Shown: one piece after another, positions 24,017 to 32,539 of the stretch
Layout: every line of letters starts with the position of its first letter
Position numbering within the stretch: position 1 is the first letter of the stretch
DNA from: Alcanivorax sp.
GTDB taxonomy: Bacteria > Pseudomonadota > Gammaproteobacteria > Pseudomonadales > Alcanivoracaceae
Assembly: GCF_019431375.1 (NCBI RefSeq)
Contig: NZ_CP080267.1
Location: 2,917,933-2,981,932, forward strand
DNA length: 64,000 bases
Direction: 5' to 3'
Position numbers and translations under genes: made by a program
Notes under the pieces: model-generated
The model's database searches: none
What the model saw: the letters and a program-made list of their open reading frames with translations, nothing else
What the model was told of the DNA's origin: nothing

Positions 24017-25429
24017 CTATGACGTGAGTCTCCTGAAGGGCTGTGCGTCTTCCAGTTCGAAGGCCAGGGCCAGCAGCAGGGCGTCTTCACCGTTGGCGGC
24101 GGACAGCTGGACGCCGATGGGCAGGCCATCGTCGGTCTGGCCCAGGGGCAGGGAGATGCCGGGGCCGCCAGAGGCGTTGTTGGCGGGGGTGAAGGTGGTG
24201 TAGCGCAGCAGCCGTTCCAGTTGGGTGTCGAAGGGCAGGTCGGCGCCCAGGTAGCCGATTTCCGGGGTGGTGTGGGCCAGTACCGGGCTGAGGATCACGT
24301 CGTATTGTTCAAAGGTGTCGGCGTAGCGTTGCCGGGCCAGGCGTAGCTGGCGGAGCATGCCCGGGGTTTTCAGGAAACGTTGTTGGTAATACTCGGCCAG
24401 GCCGCGGGTGAGCGGGTCCAGTTGCTTGGCATCGAAGCCTTGCGGGAACAGGGCCTTGCCGCCCTTGCTGACCAGAAAGCCGAGCATGGCCCAGTAGAGC
24501 AAAAAGTCTTCCACGAACCGGGCCGGCAGATCGATGCGGGCCTCTTCCACGGTGTGGCCCAGGCTTTCCAGCAGGCGGGCAGTGTCCTGCACGGCGCGGC
24601 GGGTCTGCGGGCAGGTGGCATCGCCGGTGACGGAGTCGATCATCATGCCCACGCGCAGCCGTTGCTTGCCCGGGCCAGTGACCTGGCCGATGGGTTTGAG
24701 TTTGCGGTTGCGGTAGTAGCGTTCCGCTTCCATGAAGAAGTGGGCTGTGTCGCGGACGCTGCGGGTGAGCACCCCATCGTTGACGATATTCACCGGCAGC
24801 ACCTTGGCGGCGTCCTGGTCGATCAGGCGGCCGCGGGTGCCTTTCAGGCCCACCAGGCCGCAGCAGGCGGCGGGGATGCGGATGGAGCCACCGCCGTCGT
24901 TGCCATGGGCGATGGGCACGGCGCCGGCGGCCACCAGGGCAGCGCTGCCCCCGGAGGATCCGCCGGCGGAGTAGTCGGTGTGCCAGGGGTTGCGAGTGGC
25001 GGGCACGCCGGCCTGTTCGGTACTGGCGGTGAAGCCGAAGGCGGGCAGGGTGCTTTTGCCCAGCAGGTTGAAGCCCTGGGCCAGGTACTGCTTGGCGATG
25101 CCGCTGGTTTTCTTCAGTGGCGCCTGGCCCAGGGCGCGACTGCCGTGGCCGGTGGGCAGGCCACGCAGGTCCAGGTTGTCCTTGATCAGGCTGGGTACGC
25201 CGGCGAAGAAGCCGTTGAAGCGTTTGCTGTCGGCACGCTGGCGGGCGGCCTCAAAGGTGTCCACGGTGAGTCCCTGCAGGGTGGGTTCCACCCGTTGCAG
25301 CCGTGCGATAGCCGCCTCGGTGACTTCCCGGGTGCTGACCTGGCCCTGGCGCAGCCGCTCGGCCAGTTCGGTGGCGTCGTCGTGCCCGAGGGCGTCGTCA
25401 CTGAAGGCGTGGAGGTGTTTGCTGGCCAT
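24017..25429 (-). CDS. Amidase-signature family hydrolase
   Basis: This 470-residue protein has the amidase signature. The catalytic lysine is in PSLIKDN, the glycine/serine-rich block is GSSGGSAALVAAG with the cis-serine and nucleophile region following, and HGNDGGGSIRIPAACCGLVG carries the nucleophilic serine (GGGSIRIP). The Ser-cisSer-Lys triad hydrolyses amide bonds; the substrate cannot be assigned. The ATG at 25429 follows GGGAGAG. It could alternatively be annotated GatA-like, but no gatB or gatC is adjacent, so an independent amidase is likelier. Confidence 0.92.
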   Translation of the reverse strand: MASKHLHAFSDDALGHDDATELAERLRQGQVSTREVTEAAIARLQRVEPTLQGLTVDTFEAARQRADSKRFNGFFAGVPSLIKDNLDLRGLPTGHGSRALGQAPLKKTSGIAKQYLAQGFNLLGKSTLPAFGFTASTEQAGVPATRNPWHTDYSAGGSSGGSAALVAAGAVPIAHGNDGGGSIRIPAACCGLVGLKGTRGRLIDQDAAKVLPVNIVNDGVLTRSVRDTAHFFMEAERYYRNRKLKPIGQVTGPGKQRLRVGMMIDSVTGDATCPQTRRAVQDTARLLESLGHTVEEARIDLPARFVEDFLLYWAMLGFLVSKGGKALFPQGFDAKQLDPLTRGLAEYYQQRFLKTPGMLRQLRLARQRYADTFEQYDVILSPVLAHTTPEIGYLGADLPFDTQLERLLRYTTFTPANNASGGPGISLPLGQTDDGLPIGVQLSAANGEDALLLALAFELEDAQPFRRLTS

Positions 25430-25521
25430 GGGGCTCTCCCGGCTAAAAAAGATGCACGATCGTACCATTATTGGTTGGTGCGAGTGGGCCAATTGTTTTG
25501 CCTGGTGCTTACCTGAAAGGG

Positions 25522-25672
25522 GCAAGTTTCAAGTTGCAAGTTTCAAGGCGCGGTAAAGGGCGTCGCGAATGACATGGCCTTGCCCGCGTGCCACTCCGGT
25601 GAGAGCGCGAGAGACAACGCTGTTGGCCGGCACCACCCTGACACGCGTTGAAACTTGCAACTTGAAACTTGC
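25522..25672. repeat. Intergenic inverted element built from AAGTTTCAAGTTGC words
   Basis: The left arm at 25522-25552 (GCAAGTTTCAAGTTGC, AAGTTTCAAGG) and the right arm at 25644-25672 (reverse complement, CGCGTTGAAACTTGC...) enclose about 90 bases. The core here lacks the GGCCGCGCC hairpin seen in the related elements at 1581, 40247 and 61931. It lies between two minus-strand genes. Confidence 0.7.
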
Positions 25673-25680
25673 TCCTTCCG

Positions 25681-26508
25681 TTACCGTGCGCGTTCGACCC
25701 GTTTGTGCTGGGCCAGCAGGTGGCGGGCCAGGTTGGTGAGTTCGGCGATGCTGCCGACTACCGCATCCGGGCGGTGGGGGTGTTTGACGGTGTTGGGGAA
25801 GATCTTGTCCAGCCAGGCCTGGCCCCAGCCGGCGCCGTTGTAGAAGATGGAGGTGATGCCCGCTTCCTTGGCGGCGATCACGTCGGTGGTGCTGTCGCCC
25901 ACGTACCAGCAGCTTTCCGATGGCGGAATGCCCAGTTTTTCCATGGCCAGCAGTAGCATTTCCGGAGACGGCTTGCGCTTGCTCACGTCGCTGCCGCATA
26001 CCACCACATCGAACAGGTCTTCCCAGCCGGTGCCGTCCACCAGTGCCAGTTCGTGTTCGAGAAAGTCCCGCTTGCGGTTGGAAATCAGGCCGACCTTTAC
26101 GCCGATGGCGCGGATGCGTTCCAGTTGTTCGCGGATGTCGTCCTCCAGCGGAAACACTTCGTCCACGTATTTCTTGTAGGCCTCGTCGAAGGCCTGGTGA
26201 GCACGCCCCTTGGCGTCCTGGTCGCTGCCGAACAGCACTTCGAAAATATCGGTGCGGGAAATCTTTCGTTGCGACACGATCTTGGGGTGCAGGCGCTGGT
26301 TGTCTTTCACATAGATCAGCAGCTTGGCGTCTTCGATGGTTTTGGAATCCTCCGGGTCCAGCAGCCGGTCCCACAGGTCCAGCTCTTTCAGGTGGGGCAG
26401 TACATCGTCCACGGCGTGGTACATGGCATCGTGGGTGTCCACCAGGGTGGCGTGCCAGTCGATGAGGATGGCCTCGGGTTTTGCGTGGGGCAGTTGCAGA
26501 ATGCTCAT
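25681..26508 (-). CDS. HAD-superfamily hydrolase
   Basis: This 275-residue protein has HAD motif I as LIDWHATLVDTHD: the nucleophile Asp is present, but the usual second Asp (DxD) is replaced by His. Motif II/III are VGLISNRK and the SKRKPSPEM lysine, and motif IV is WYVGDSTTDVIAAKEAG. The overall layout matches phosphoglycolate phosphatase-like members with a helical cap. The missing second Asp, which in phosphatases acts as general acid/base, suggests a different or altered activity. The role is unknown. It is divergent from the glutaminase gene. Confidence 0.85.
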   Translation of the reverse strand: MSILQLPHAKPEAILIDWHATLVDTHDAMYHAVDDVLPHLKELDLWDRLLDPEDSKTIEDAKLLIYVKDNQRLHPKIVSQRKISRTDIFEVLFGSDQDAKGRAHQAFDEAYKKYVDEVFPLEDDIREQLERIRAIGVKVGLISNRKRDFLEHELALVDGTGWEDLFDVVVCGSDVSKRKPSPEMLLLAMEKLGIPPSESCWYVGDSTTDVIAAKEAGITSIFYNGAGWGQAWLDKIFPNTVKHPHRPDAVVGSIAELTNLARHLLAQHKRVERAR

Positions 26509-26656
26509 GGTGCTCAGTCCTTGCCGTTGACAATTTTATTGTTAGCACAAAACCTGTGGCGACGTTGTGAACCCGTGGCGAATGGGGACTGGTCAGGTTG
26601 CTGGCCACCCGTATAGCATCTCTATTCAGGGTGGCATTGTGCAAGGGAGTGAAATC

Positions 26657-27691
26657 ATGGTGTGTGCTGTAGGGAAGAACGCGCTGGGCTGGGTGGTGCT
26701 GGTCAGTGGCTTGTTGCTGTCGGGGTTGTCGCTGGCCGGTGAGTTGCCGTCGGACGAAGCCATTCGTTCCGCGCTGAAACAGGCCCATGAGCGCTATAAA
26801 GGCCTGGATGACGGTGCCAACGCGGATTATATCCCGGCCCTGGCCAAGGTGGATTCGGACATTTTCGGCATTGTGCTGGTGACGGTGGATGGCCGGGTGT
26901 TCAGTGTGGGTGATGCGCAGTCAGAGGTATCGATCCAGTCCATCTCCAAGGTGTTCACCATGGCCCTGGTGACGGAAGAAAAAGGGGTGGATGTGCTGCC
27001 AAAGAGTGTGGGTGTGGATGCCACCGGGCAGGTTTTCAATTCGATTCATGCGATTGAGCAGCATAAAGGCCATGAAATGAATCCGCTGGTGAATGCCGGT
27101 GCGATTACTACCACCAGCATGGTAGAGGGTAAGGGCTATAACGATATCTGGAACAGGATCCTTGGCTTTTACAGTGATTTCGCCGGACGTGAGCTGACGG
27201 TACTTGAAGACATTTACCGCTCTGAAGCCGAGACCAATCAGCGCAATCAGGCCATCGCCCACCTGATGTATGCCTATGGGCATATTGAAGGGGATCCGTT
27301 GCAAGCCACGGATATTTATACCCGCCAATGCTCAGTGGGCGTCAATGCCAGGGACCTGGGCATCATGGCATCCACCCTGGCCAATGCGGGTGTTAACCCG
27401 GTTACCGGAAAGGCACTGGTGAAACCCGAAAACATGCCGGAAATTCTGGCAGTAATGGCGACGGCCGGACTGTATGACGATGCCGGTAAATGGCTTTACC
27501 AAACCGGGCTGCCGGCAAAGAGTGGCGTCGGCGGTGGCATTATTGCCGTGTCGCCGGGAAAGTTTGGTATTGCTGCCATTTCCCCGCCGCTGGATGAAGT
27601 GGGCAACAGTGTGCGTGCCCAGAAAGCCATTGCCGATATTTCCGCTGCTTTGGGCGGAAACCCTTACCAGGTTATGCCTTACGAAAAATGA
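26657..27691 (+). CDS. glsA: Exported glutaminase
   Basis: This 344-residue protein has a glutaminase domain of usual length after a signal peptide (residues about 12-29, LGWVVLVSGLLLSGLSLAG). Motifs include VSIQSISKVFTMAL, with the catalytic Ser-x-x-Lys, NPLVNAGAI, QRNQAIAHLM and the GGGIIAV segment. The reaction is glutamine to glutamate plus ammonia. Most bacterial GlsA proteins are cytoplasmic, so an exported form is notable. The ATG at 26657 follows AAGGGAG. Its stop overlaps the start of the DUF481 gene (ATGA), implying translational coupling. Confidence 0.9.
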   Translation: MVCAVGKNALGWVVLVSGLLLSGLSLAGELPSDEAIRSALKQAHERYKGLDDGANADYIPALAKVDSDIFGIVLVTVDGRVFSVGDAQSEVSIQSISKVFTMALVTEEKGVDVLPKSVGVDATGQVFNSIHAIEQHKGHEMNPLVNAGAITTTSMVEGKGYNDIWNRILGFYSDFAGRELTVLEDIYRSEAETNQRNQAIAHLMYAYGHIEGDPLQATDIYTRQCSVGVNARDLGIMASTLANAGVNPVTGKALVKPENMPEILAVMATAGLYDDAGKWLYQTGLPAKSGVGGGIIAVSPGKFGIAAISPPLDEVGNSVRAQKAIADISAALGGNPYQVMPYEK

Positions 27692-28854
27692 TGAAGAACG
27701 CAATATTTTTTCAGCCTGCATCAGCGCGGCTGCGTCAATTTTTGGGGTCGTTGATTAGGGCAGGAAGGCGGGTGGTTATTGCCAGTCTGGTTGCCGGATT
27801 CAGTTGCCATGGTGTTAATGCGGACCAGACCTATGAAGCGGCAAACAGGGAGGCGCAGCGATGGCAGCCACCGGCGTTTGATGTTCAGCAGTGGGACTGG
27901 ATACAGGTGGATTCCGGTGAGTGGGTAAAGGGCCGGATCAAGACGCTCCACAATCAGTCGGTTGAGTTCGATAGCGATCATTTTGACCTGATTTCCATTG
28001 ATTGGGAGGACATCGTTTATATCCAGACGGGCCGAACCATGGCTGTGCTGCTGGATGGCGGCAACATCATCCTCGGCAAGCTGGCCACGGAAAACGGCAG
28101 GCTTATGGTGGGTGGCATGCAGGTGCCGTTCGAGCAGGTGGTGGGTATTGCTTCTGCTTCTCCCAGGGAATTTGATTTGTGGTCTGCGGATGTGTCTGTG
28201 GGTCTGAATTTTCGCAGTGGCAACGTGGAGCAAAAAGATCTCAACACCAAGGCTGTTCTCAAGCGGCGCACGGTGAAGAGCAACACTCGCATGAGTTATA
28301 CCGGTAATTACTCGGAGTCCGAGTCCGAGCAACTGGCCAATAACCATACGGCAGAGGTGACCCACGACTACCGGATTAGTCATAAATGGTTTGTCAGGCC
28401 GATCCAGGCCCAGTATTACAGGGATCCATTTCAAAACCGGGCGGCGGAATGGACGGTGGGTTTCGGTGCCGGTTATCAGATTTTTGATACGCCCAAGATT
28501 GACTGGTCAGTGGCTGCCGGGCCGGGTTACCAGCGAACGGAATATGTGGATGTGGTGCCGGGTGAGGATCGAACTGTGTCCACGCCCGCTTTTCTTATGG
28601 GGACGTTCTACGAGCAGGAACTCACCAGCAATATCGACATCCATCTGGATTACCAGGTGACCTTGACCGAGAGCAAGGCCGGTCGGGCCAAACATAGTTT
28701 CTATTCCGCGCTGGACGTGGATCTGACCCAGCGTCTGGATCTGCGTTTAGCCGGGACCTGGAAGCGAATCGAAAGGCCTCAGTCGGACAGTGACGGGATT
28801 ACACCGAAAAAGGATGATTTTACTGTCACCCTGGGGCTGGCTCTGGAGATTTGA
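27688..28854 (+). CDS. DUF481-family outer-membrane protein (YdiY-like)
   Basis: This 388-residue protein has an N-terminal signal (hydrophobic stretch about 29-45). An early domain contains WDWIQVDSGEWVKGRIKTL and ...SIDWEDIVYIQTG, typical of the SH3-like strand preceding DUF481. The DUF481 barrel follows, with alternating strands such as DVSVGLNFRSGNVEQKDLN, ending in the aromatic/hydrophobic VTLGLALEI. By family knowledge these are outer-membrane barrels, some induced by salt. It overlaps the glutaminase stop by 4 bases. An osmotic or nitrogen-related link is inference. Confidence 0.87.
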   Translation: MMKNAIFFQPASARLRQFLGSLIRAGRRVVIASLVAGFSCHGVNADQTYEAANREAQRWQPPAFDVQQWDWIQVDSGEWVKGRIKTLHNQSVEFDSDHFDLISIDWEDIVYIQTGRTMAVLLDGGNIILGKLATENGRLMVGGMQVPFEQVVGIASASPREFDLWSADVSVGLNFRSGNVEQKDLNTKAVLKRRTVKSNTRMSYTGNYSESESEQLANNHTAEVTHDYRISHKWFVRPIQAQYYRDPFQNRAAEWTVGFGAGYQIFDTPKIDWSVAAGPGYQRTEYVDVVPGEDRTVSTPAFLMGTFYEQELTSNIDIHLDYQVTLTESKAGRAKHSFYSALDVDLTQRLDLRLAGTWKRIERPQSDSDGITPKKDDFTVTLGLALEI

Positions 28855-28971
28855 AAACGCAAAGACCGCGTCCTGAGGTTGGGGGCGGCCTCTTGCGTTT
28901 GACGACAGAGGGGCTGCCCCGCGTGTTATCAATTATCCATTATTAATTGCTTTTTGCTTGCGTTGTTCGAC
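28855..28971. terminator. Imperfect hairpin region between DUF481 gene and peroxiredoxin gene
   Basis: AAACGCAAAGACCGC near 28859 pairs imperfectly with GCGGCCTCTTGCGTTT near 28886-28901. The core resembles the GGCCGC hairpins of the other intergenic elements. An AT-rich word (CAATTATCCATTATTAATTG) follows at about 28931. It probably terminates both convergent genes. Confidence 0.45.
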
Positions 28972-29445
28972 TCAGAGCTGGCCGAGTACGGTCTCGGCGC
29001 TGCTCTTGTCCACGCCTTTTTCATCCACACCCAGGTATTCCACCACGCCATCGTTGGCGATCAGGGCGAAGCGTTTGCTGCGGATGCCCATGCCGCCACC
29101 GGTGGCATCCAGTTCCAGGCCCAGGGCCTTGGCGAATTCTGCGTTGCCGTCCGCCAGCATGGTGATGTGCTCGGCATTCTGGTCTTTCTGCCAGGCATCC
29201 ATGACGAAGGCGTCGTTGACCGCCATGCAGGCGATGGCGTCAGCCTTTTCCAGAATGGCATCGGCGTTGATCACGAAGCCGGGCATGTGGGTGTTGGAGC
29301 AGCCCGGGGTAAAGGCGCCGGGTACCGCGAACAGGACCACTTTACGGCCCTTGAAAAAATCACCGGTGTCCAGGTCTTCGGGGCCTTTGGCGCCGTTGGT
29401 CTTGATGGTGAGAGCGGGAAGGGTGTCGCCGACTGCAATGGTCAT
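28972..29445 (-). CDS. Peroxiredoxin (Prx5 group)
   Basis: This 157-residue protein has the peroxidatic cysteine motif FAVPGAFTPGCSNTHMPGF, with a second cysteine in IACMAVNDAFVM, as in Prx5/AhpE-like enzymes of this type. They reduce hydrogen peroxide and alkyl hydroperoxides with thioredoxin- or glutaredoxin-derived electrons. The ATG at 29445 has AAAGGA at 8 bases; the upstream ATG at 29454 overlaps that site. Protection from peroxides fits the aerobic hydrocarbon lifestyle, but no operon link is seen. Confidence 0.93.
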   Translation of the reverse strand: MTIAVGDTLPALTIKTNGAKGPEDLDTGDFFKGRKVVLFAVPGAFTPGCSNTHMPGFVINADAILEKADAIACMAVNDAFVMDAWQKDQNAEHITMLADGNAEFAKALGLELDATGGGMGIRSKRFALIANDGVVEYLGVDEKGVDKSSAETVLGQL

Positions 29446-29527
29446 GATTGGCATCCTTTCTGAAGTGGATGTCCACTGTAACAAAGACGCAGTGACAGAA
29501 AAGGGGAGAATGACAGGAGAGCAGAAA

Positions 29528-29559
29528 CAGAAAGCGCCCCGTTAGAGGGGCGCTTTCTG
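29528..29559 (-). terminator. Hairpin downstream of the repeat lipoprotein gene
   Basis: This is a perfect 13-base stem, CAGAAAGCGCCCC / GGGGCGCTTTCTG, with a 6-base loop, 20 bases beyond the stop of the gene ending at 29579. The T-run is short. Confidence 0.7.
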
Positions 29560-29578
29560 TGGTTCAGAGGATGGCGGA

Positions 29579-31462
29579 TTAGCCGAGCAGACCCAGCAGG
29601 CCATCCAGTATCGGACCCAGTACCGGGATGGTGGTCAGGGCGTCGCTCAGCGGGGCCAGCAGGCTGCTGGCTTCGCTTTCACCCAGCAGGGCCACCAACA
29701 GGTTGCCGACCAGGTCGCCTACCAGCGGCAGCTGTTCCACCAGGGCAGAAACGGTATCCAGCAAGTTGCCGTCCTGGTCCATGATGCCGTCCAGCAGACC
29801 GGAGGGGTCGCCGCTCAGCAGGCCGCCCAGCAGGCTGCTCAGCAGGTCGCCGAGGACCGGAAGCTGTTCCAGCATGGCCAGGTCCGGGGTGAGGATGTCG
29901 CCACCGGCGCCACCTTGCAGGGTGGTGAGGATCTGGTTGAGCAGGTCGCCCAGTACCGGGATCTCGTTGAGCATGTCAGTGCCGGGCAGCAGCTCGCCGC
30001 CGGTGCCGGCGCCGGTGAGAGCGGACAGCAGGCCATTGAGTAGGTCACCCAGCAGCGGGATCTGTTCCAGCAGGCCGGTGAACTGTTCCAGCTGGCCGGC
30101 GGAGTCGGTCAGGCAGTCCAGCGGGTTGGCGGCATCACAGGACACCGCGCCCAGCAGCTGGTTGACCACATCGCCCAGTACCGGCACGTTGGCCAGCAGG
30201 TCGGTGACCATGGTCAGCTGATCGCCTTCCAGGCCGCCCATCAGGGCTTCCAGGCTCAGGGCGTCGGTGGGCAGGCCACCGCTGTCGCCACCGGCAACAC
30301 CGTTGAGGATGTCGCCCAGCACCGGAATTTGTGTCAGCAGCTCAGGCAGGGATTGCAGGTCGCCGAGGGTGCCGAACAGGTCGCCGCCGTTACCCAGCAG
30401 GCCGGCCAGCAGCTCGCCCAGTACCGGGATCTGTTCCAGCATGGCCGGCAGCTCGCCCAGCAGTTCCATGTTGCCCGGGTTGGCCAGGCCAGCCAGCAGG
30501 TCTTCCAGGATGGCGGGATCCAGCGGGCTCTCACCCATCAGTTCGCCGATGGGGCCCAGGTTCTCGCCGGCAGACAGCAGGCAGGTGAACGGGTCAGAGC
30601 CTTCCGGACACAGTTCGCCGAGACCGCCGGTCAGGTTGAGGATGGAACCCACGCCGCCCAGTACTTCGGTGATGCACTGCTCCGGGTCAAACGCATCGGC
30701 GCCGGTGGCAATGGGGCACAGGGCCATGGACAGGCTGTTCACGGTGCCGATCAGGGGTTCGCCCATGGCCAGGTTGTCAGCCACCTGGGTCAGGCATACC
30801 TGCGGGTTGAGCGCGTCGTCGCAGCCCAGGTAGCCCAGCACGCCGGCCAGGGTGCTGTCCGGAACGGTGTTGAGGACTTCCAGCAGGCACTGCACCGGGT
30901 TTTCAGAGCTGGGGCACAGCTGCTGGCCGATGGCACCGCTGTTGTCCAGAATTCCACCCAGGGTGTCCACCAGATAGGGGACGCTCTCTTCCAGACAGGT
31001 CGGCAGGAAGGTGGGCTCGGTGACGCTGCCAAGCAGGTCAGTGTCGGTGGCGGCAACGGTGTTGGCGCAGAGCAGGCCGAGTACGTTGTCGTTACCCAGG
31101 GAGATGTTGGTCAGCGCTTCGTTCTCGCAGGCCAACACATCAATCACGCCGCCCAACTGGGTGCCCAGCAGCGCCTGCGGGCAGACGGAAGCGGTGAAGT
31201 GGTTGTTGGTGTCGACCAGAGTCAGAAGCTGCTGCTTCTCTTCTTCGGTGAGTGGCGGGGTGTCGTCGCCACCAGTGGTGTCACCATCATCGGTTTCGCC
31301 ACCTGTCTCATCGCCGGTATTGCTGCTGTCATCGCCGCTATTGCCGGTTTCTTCATTGGTGGAGTTGTTGCTGGCGGGCGTGCTACCGCCGCCGCCGCCA
31401 CCGCAGGCGGCCAGAGTGACGAGCAGAGAGCTCATCAGCAGGATTCTCAAAAGATGTAGCAT
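29579..31462 (-). CDS. Lipoprotein with repeated (I/L/V)P(V/L)LGDLL segments
   Basis: This 627-residue protein has a lipobox (LVTLAACGG, cysteine at residue 20), then a Gly run and a Thr/Asp/Gly-rich linker (about 21-72). After that come two kinds of repeat. The first part has Cys-containing units (SVCPQALLGTQ, LCPSSENPVQCLLEVL, LCPIATGADAFDPEQCITEVL, LCPEGSDPFTCLLSAG). The second part has eight copies of a hydrophobic motif of the form IPVLGDLLNGLL, at roughly 30-50 residue spacing. I do not recognise the family. The layout suggests a surface-anchored amphipathic helical-repeat protein. Contact with hydrophobic substrates such as oil droplets is speculation. Confidence 0.82.
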   Translation of the reverse strand: MLHLLRILLMSSLLVTLAACGGGGGGSTPASNNSTNEETGNSGDDSSNTGDETGGETDDGDTTGGDDTPPLTEEEKQQLLTLVDTNNHFTASVCPQALLGTQLGGVIDVLACENEALTNISLGNDNVLGLLCANTVAATDTDLLGSVTEPTFLPTCLEESVPYLVDTLGGILDNSGAIGQQLCPSSENPVQCLLEVLNTVPDSTLAGVLGYLGCDDALNPQVCLTQVADNLAMGEPLIGTVNSLSMALCPIATGADAFDPEQCITEVLGGVGSILNLTGGLGELCPEGSDPFTCLLSAGENLGPIGELMGESPLDPAILEDLLAGLANPGNMELLGELPAMLEQIPVLGELLAGLLGNGGDLFGTLGDLQSLPELLTQIPVLGDILNGVAGGDSGGLPTDALSLEALMGGLEGDQLTMVTDLLANVPVLGDVVNQLLGAVSCDAANPLDCLTDSAGQLEQFTGLLEQIPLLGDLLNGLLSALTGAGTGGELLPGTDMLNEIPVLGDLLNQILTTLQGGAGGDILTPDLAMLEQLPVLGDLLSSLLGGLLSGDPSGLLDGIMDQDGNLLDTVSALVEQLPLVGDLVGNLLVALLGESEASSLLAPLSDALTTIPVLGPILDGLLGLLG

Positions 31463-31680
31463 GGGTACTTCCCCCTTTCTTCCATGAACACAAAAGTGTG
31501 TATGACAGGCGTATCAGCGCGATCCACCCATGCGCGCAACTATATAAAACTCATTGCTCAACCAATGTTGGCTAAAAATGTCGTTTTGTATCTGATGTTG
31601 CAGTGTTTTGTAATGCACACTGGGAGTGCTTGAATGGGTGCGCAGGTAAGTCGCTGGGATATCAATGAAAAGGAGGCAAA
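31463..31680. other. Divergent promoter region
   Basis: These 218 bases lie between the minus-strand repeat lipoprotein and the plus-strand SDR gene, AT-rich toward the right. GGAGG at 31671-31675 is the ribosome site of the SDR gene. No other feature was recognised. Confidence 0.45.
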
Positions 31681-32346
31681 ATGACGCAGAATATTGTAAT
31701 CACTGGAGCAAATAGGGGCATCGGCCTTGCACTGGCAAAACACTGGAAAGCCCGTGGCGAGCGGGTGCTGGCGGTGTGCCGGCAGCCGTCCAGCGCATTG
31801 CTAGACAGTGGTGTGGAGATTATTGATGGCGTGGACGTGAGCACCGCTGACGGGGTCACCAACCTGACCAGCGCTCTGGGTGATACGCCCGTGGATATTC
31901 TCTACAACAACGCTGGCATCATGCTCAGTGAGACGGTGGACGAAATGGACTTTGAACAACTCCTGGACCAGTTCAAGGTCAACACCCTGGGCCCGCTGCG
32001 CGTTACCATGGCATTACTGGGCAATCTCCATGAGGGCAGCAAGGTAGGTCTGATGACCTCGCGGATGGGATCCATCGCGGATAACACCTCCGGGAAGAAG
32101 TACGGTTATCGCATCAGTAAGGCCGGTTTGAACGCAGCGGGTAAATCCCTGGCGCTGGACCTGCATGACCGGGGCATCGCGGTGGCCATCCTGCATCCGG
32201 GCTGGGTGCAGACCGACATGACCGGGCATAGCGGCAACCTGACGGTGGACGAAGCGGCTACCAACCTGATTGCCCGCATGGATGAACTGAACCTGGAAAA
32301 CAGCGGTACGTTCTGGCACTCCGATGGCAGCGTGTTGCCCTGGTGA
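31681..32346 (+). CDS. Short-chain dehydrogenase/reductase
   Basis: This 221-residue protein has the SDR cofactor motif TGANRGIG (residues 8-15), NNAG (about 79-82), and the catalytic pair in YGYRISKAG (Tyr-x3-Lys). The ribosome site AAAAGGAGG is ideal. Closely related proteins include C-factor-like SDRs. The substrate is unknown. It is isolated between a divergent lipoprotein gene and a convergent methyltransferase gene. Confidence 0.92.
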   Translation: MTQNIVITGANRGIGLALAKHWKARGERVLAVCRQPSSALLDSGVEIIDGVDVSTADGVTNLTSALGDTPVDILYNNAGIMLSETVDEMDFEQLLDQFKVNTLGPLRVTMALLGNLHEGSKVGLMTSRMGSIADNTSGKKYGYRISKAGLNAAGKSLALDLHDRGIAVAILHPGWVQTDMTGHSGNLTVDEAATNLIARMDELNLENSGTFWHSDGSVLPW

Positions 32347-32410
32347 TCGCGGTTGGCGTCTTGATTTAGAAAAACGTTTCATCAACGAGAGCATAGGGTT
32401 TCCGGCTTTC

Positions 32411-32473
32411 GTTGGAGCGATGCTCGCATGGCGAAGGGTTGGAGAGGGTTCGCCATGCAAGCATGGCTCCAAC
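32411..32473. repeat. REP-like inverted repeat
   Basis: The 25-base arms 32411-32435 and 32449-32473 (TTCGCCATGCAAGCATGGCT...) pair with two mismatches around a 13-base loop. The arm sequence is shared with 23657-23682 and 59037-59109. It lies between convergent genes. Confidence 0.8.
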
Positions 32474-32539
32474 AGGGTGAGCGGGCTTGATGGTCTCGAG
32501 AACCGGATTTTTCTGTGGTCTGTGTTCTACGGAAAAAAA

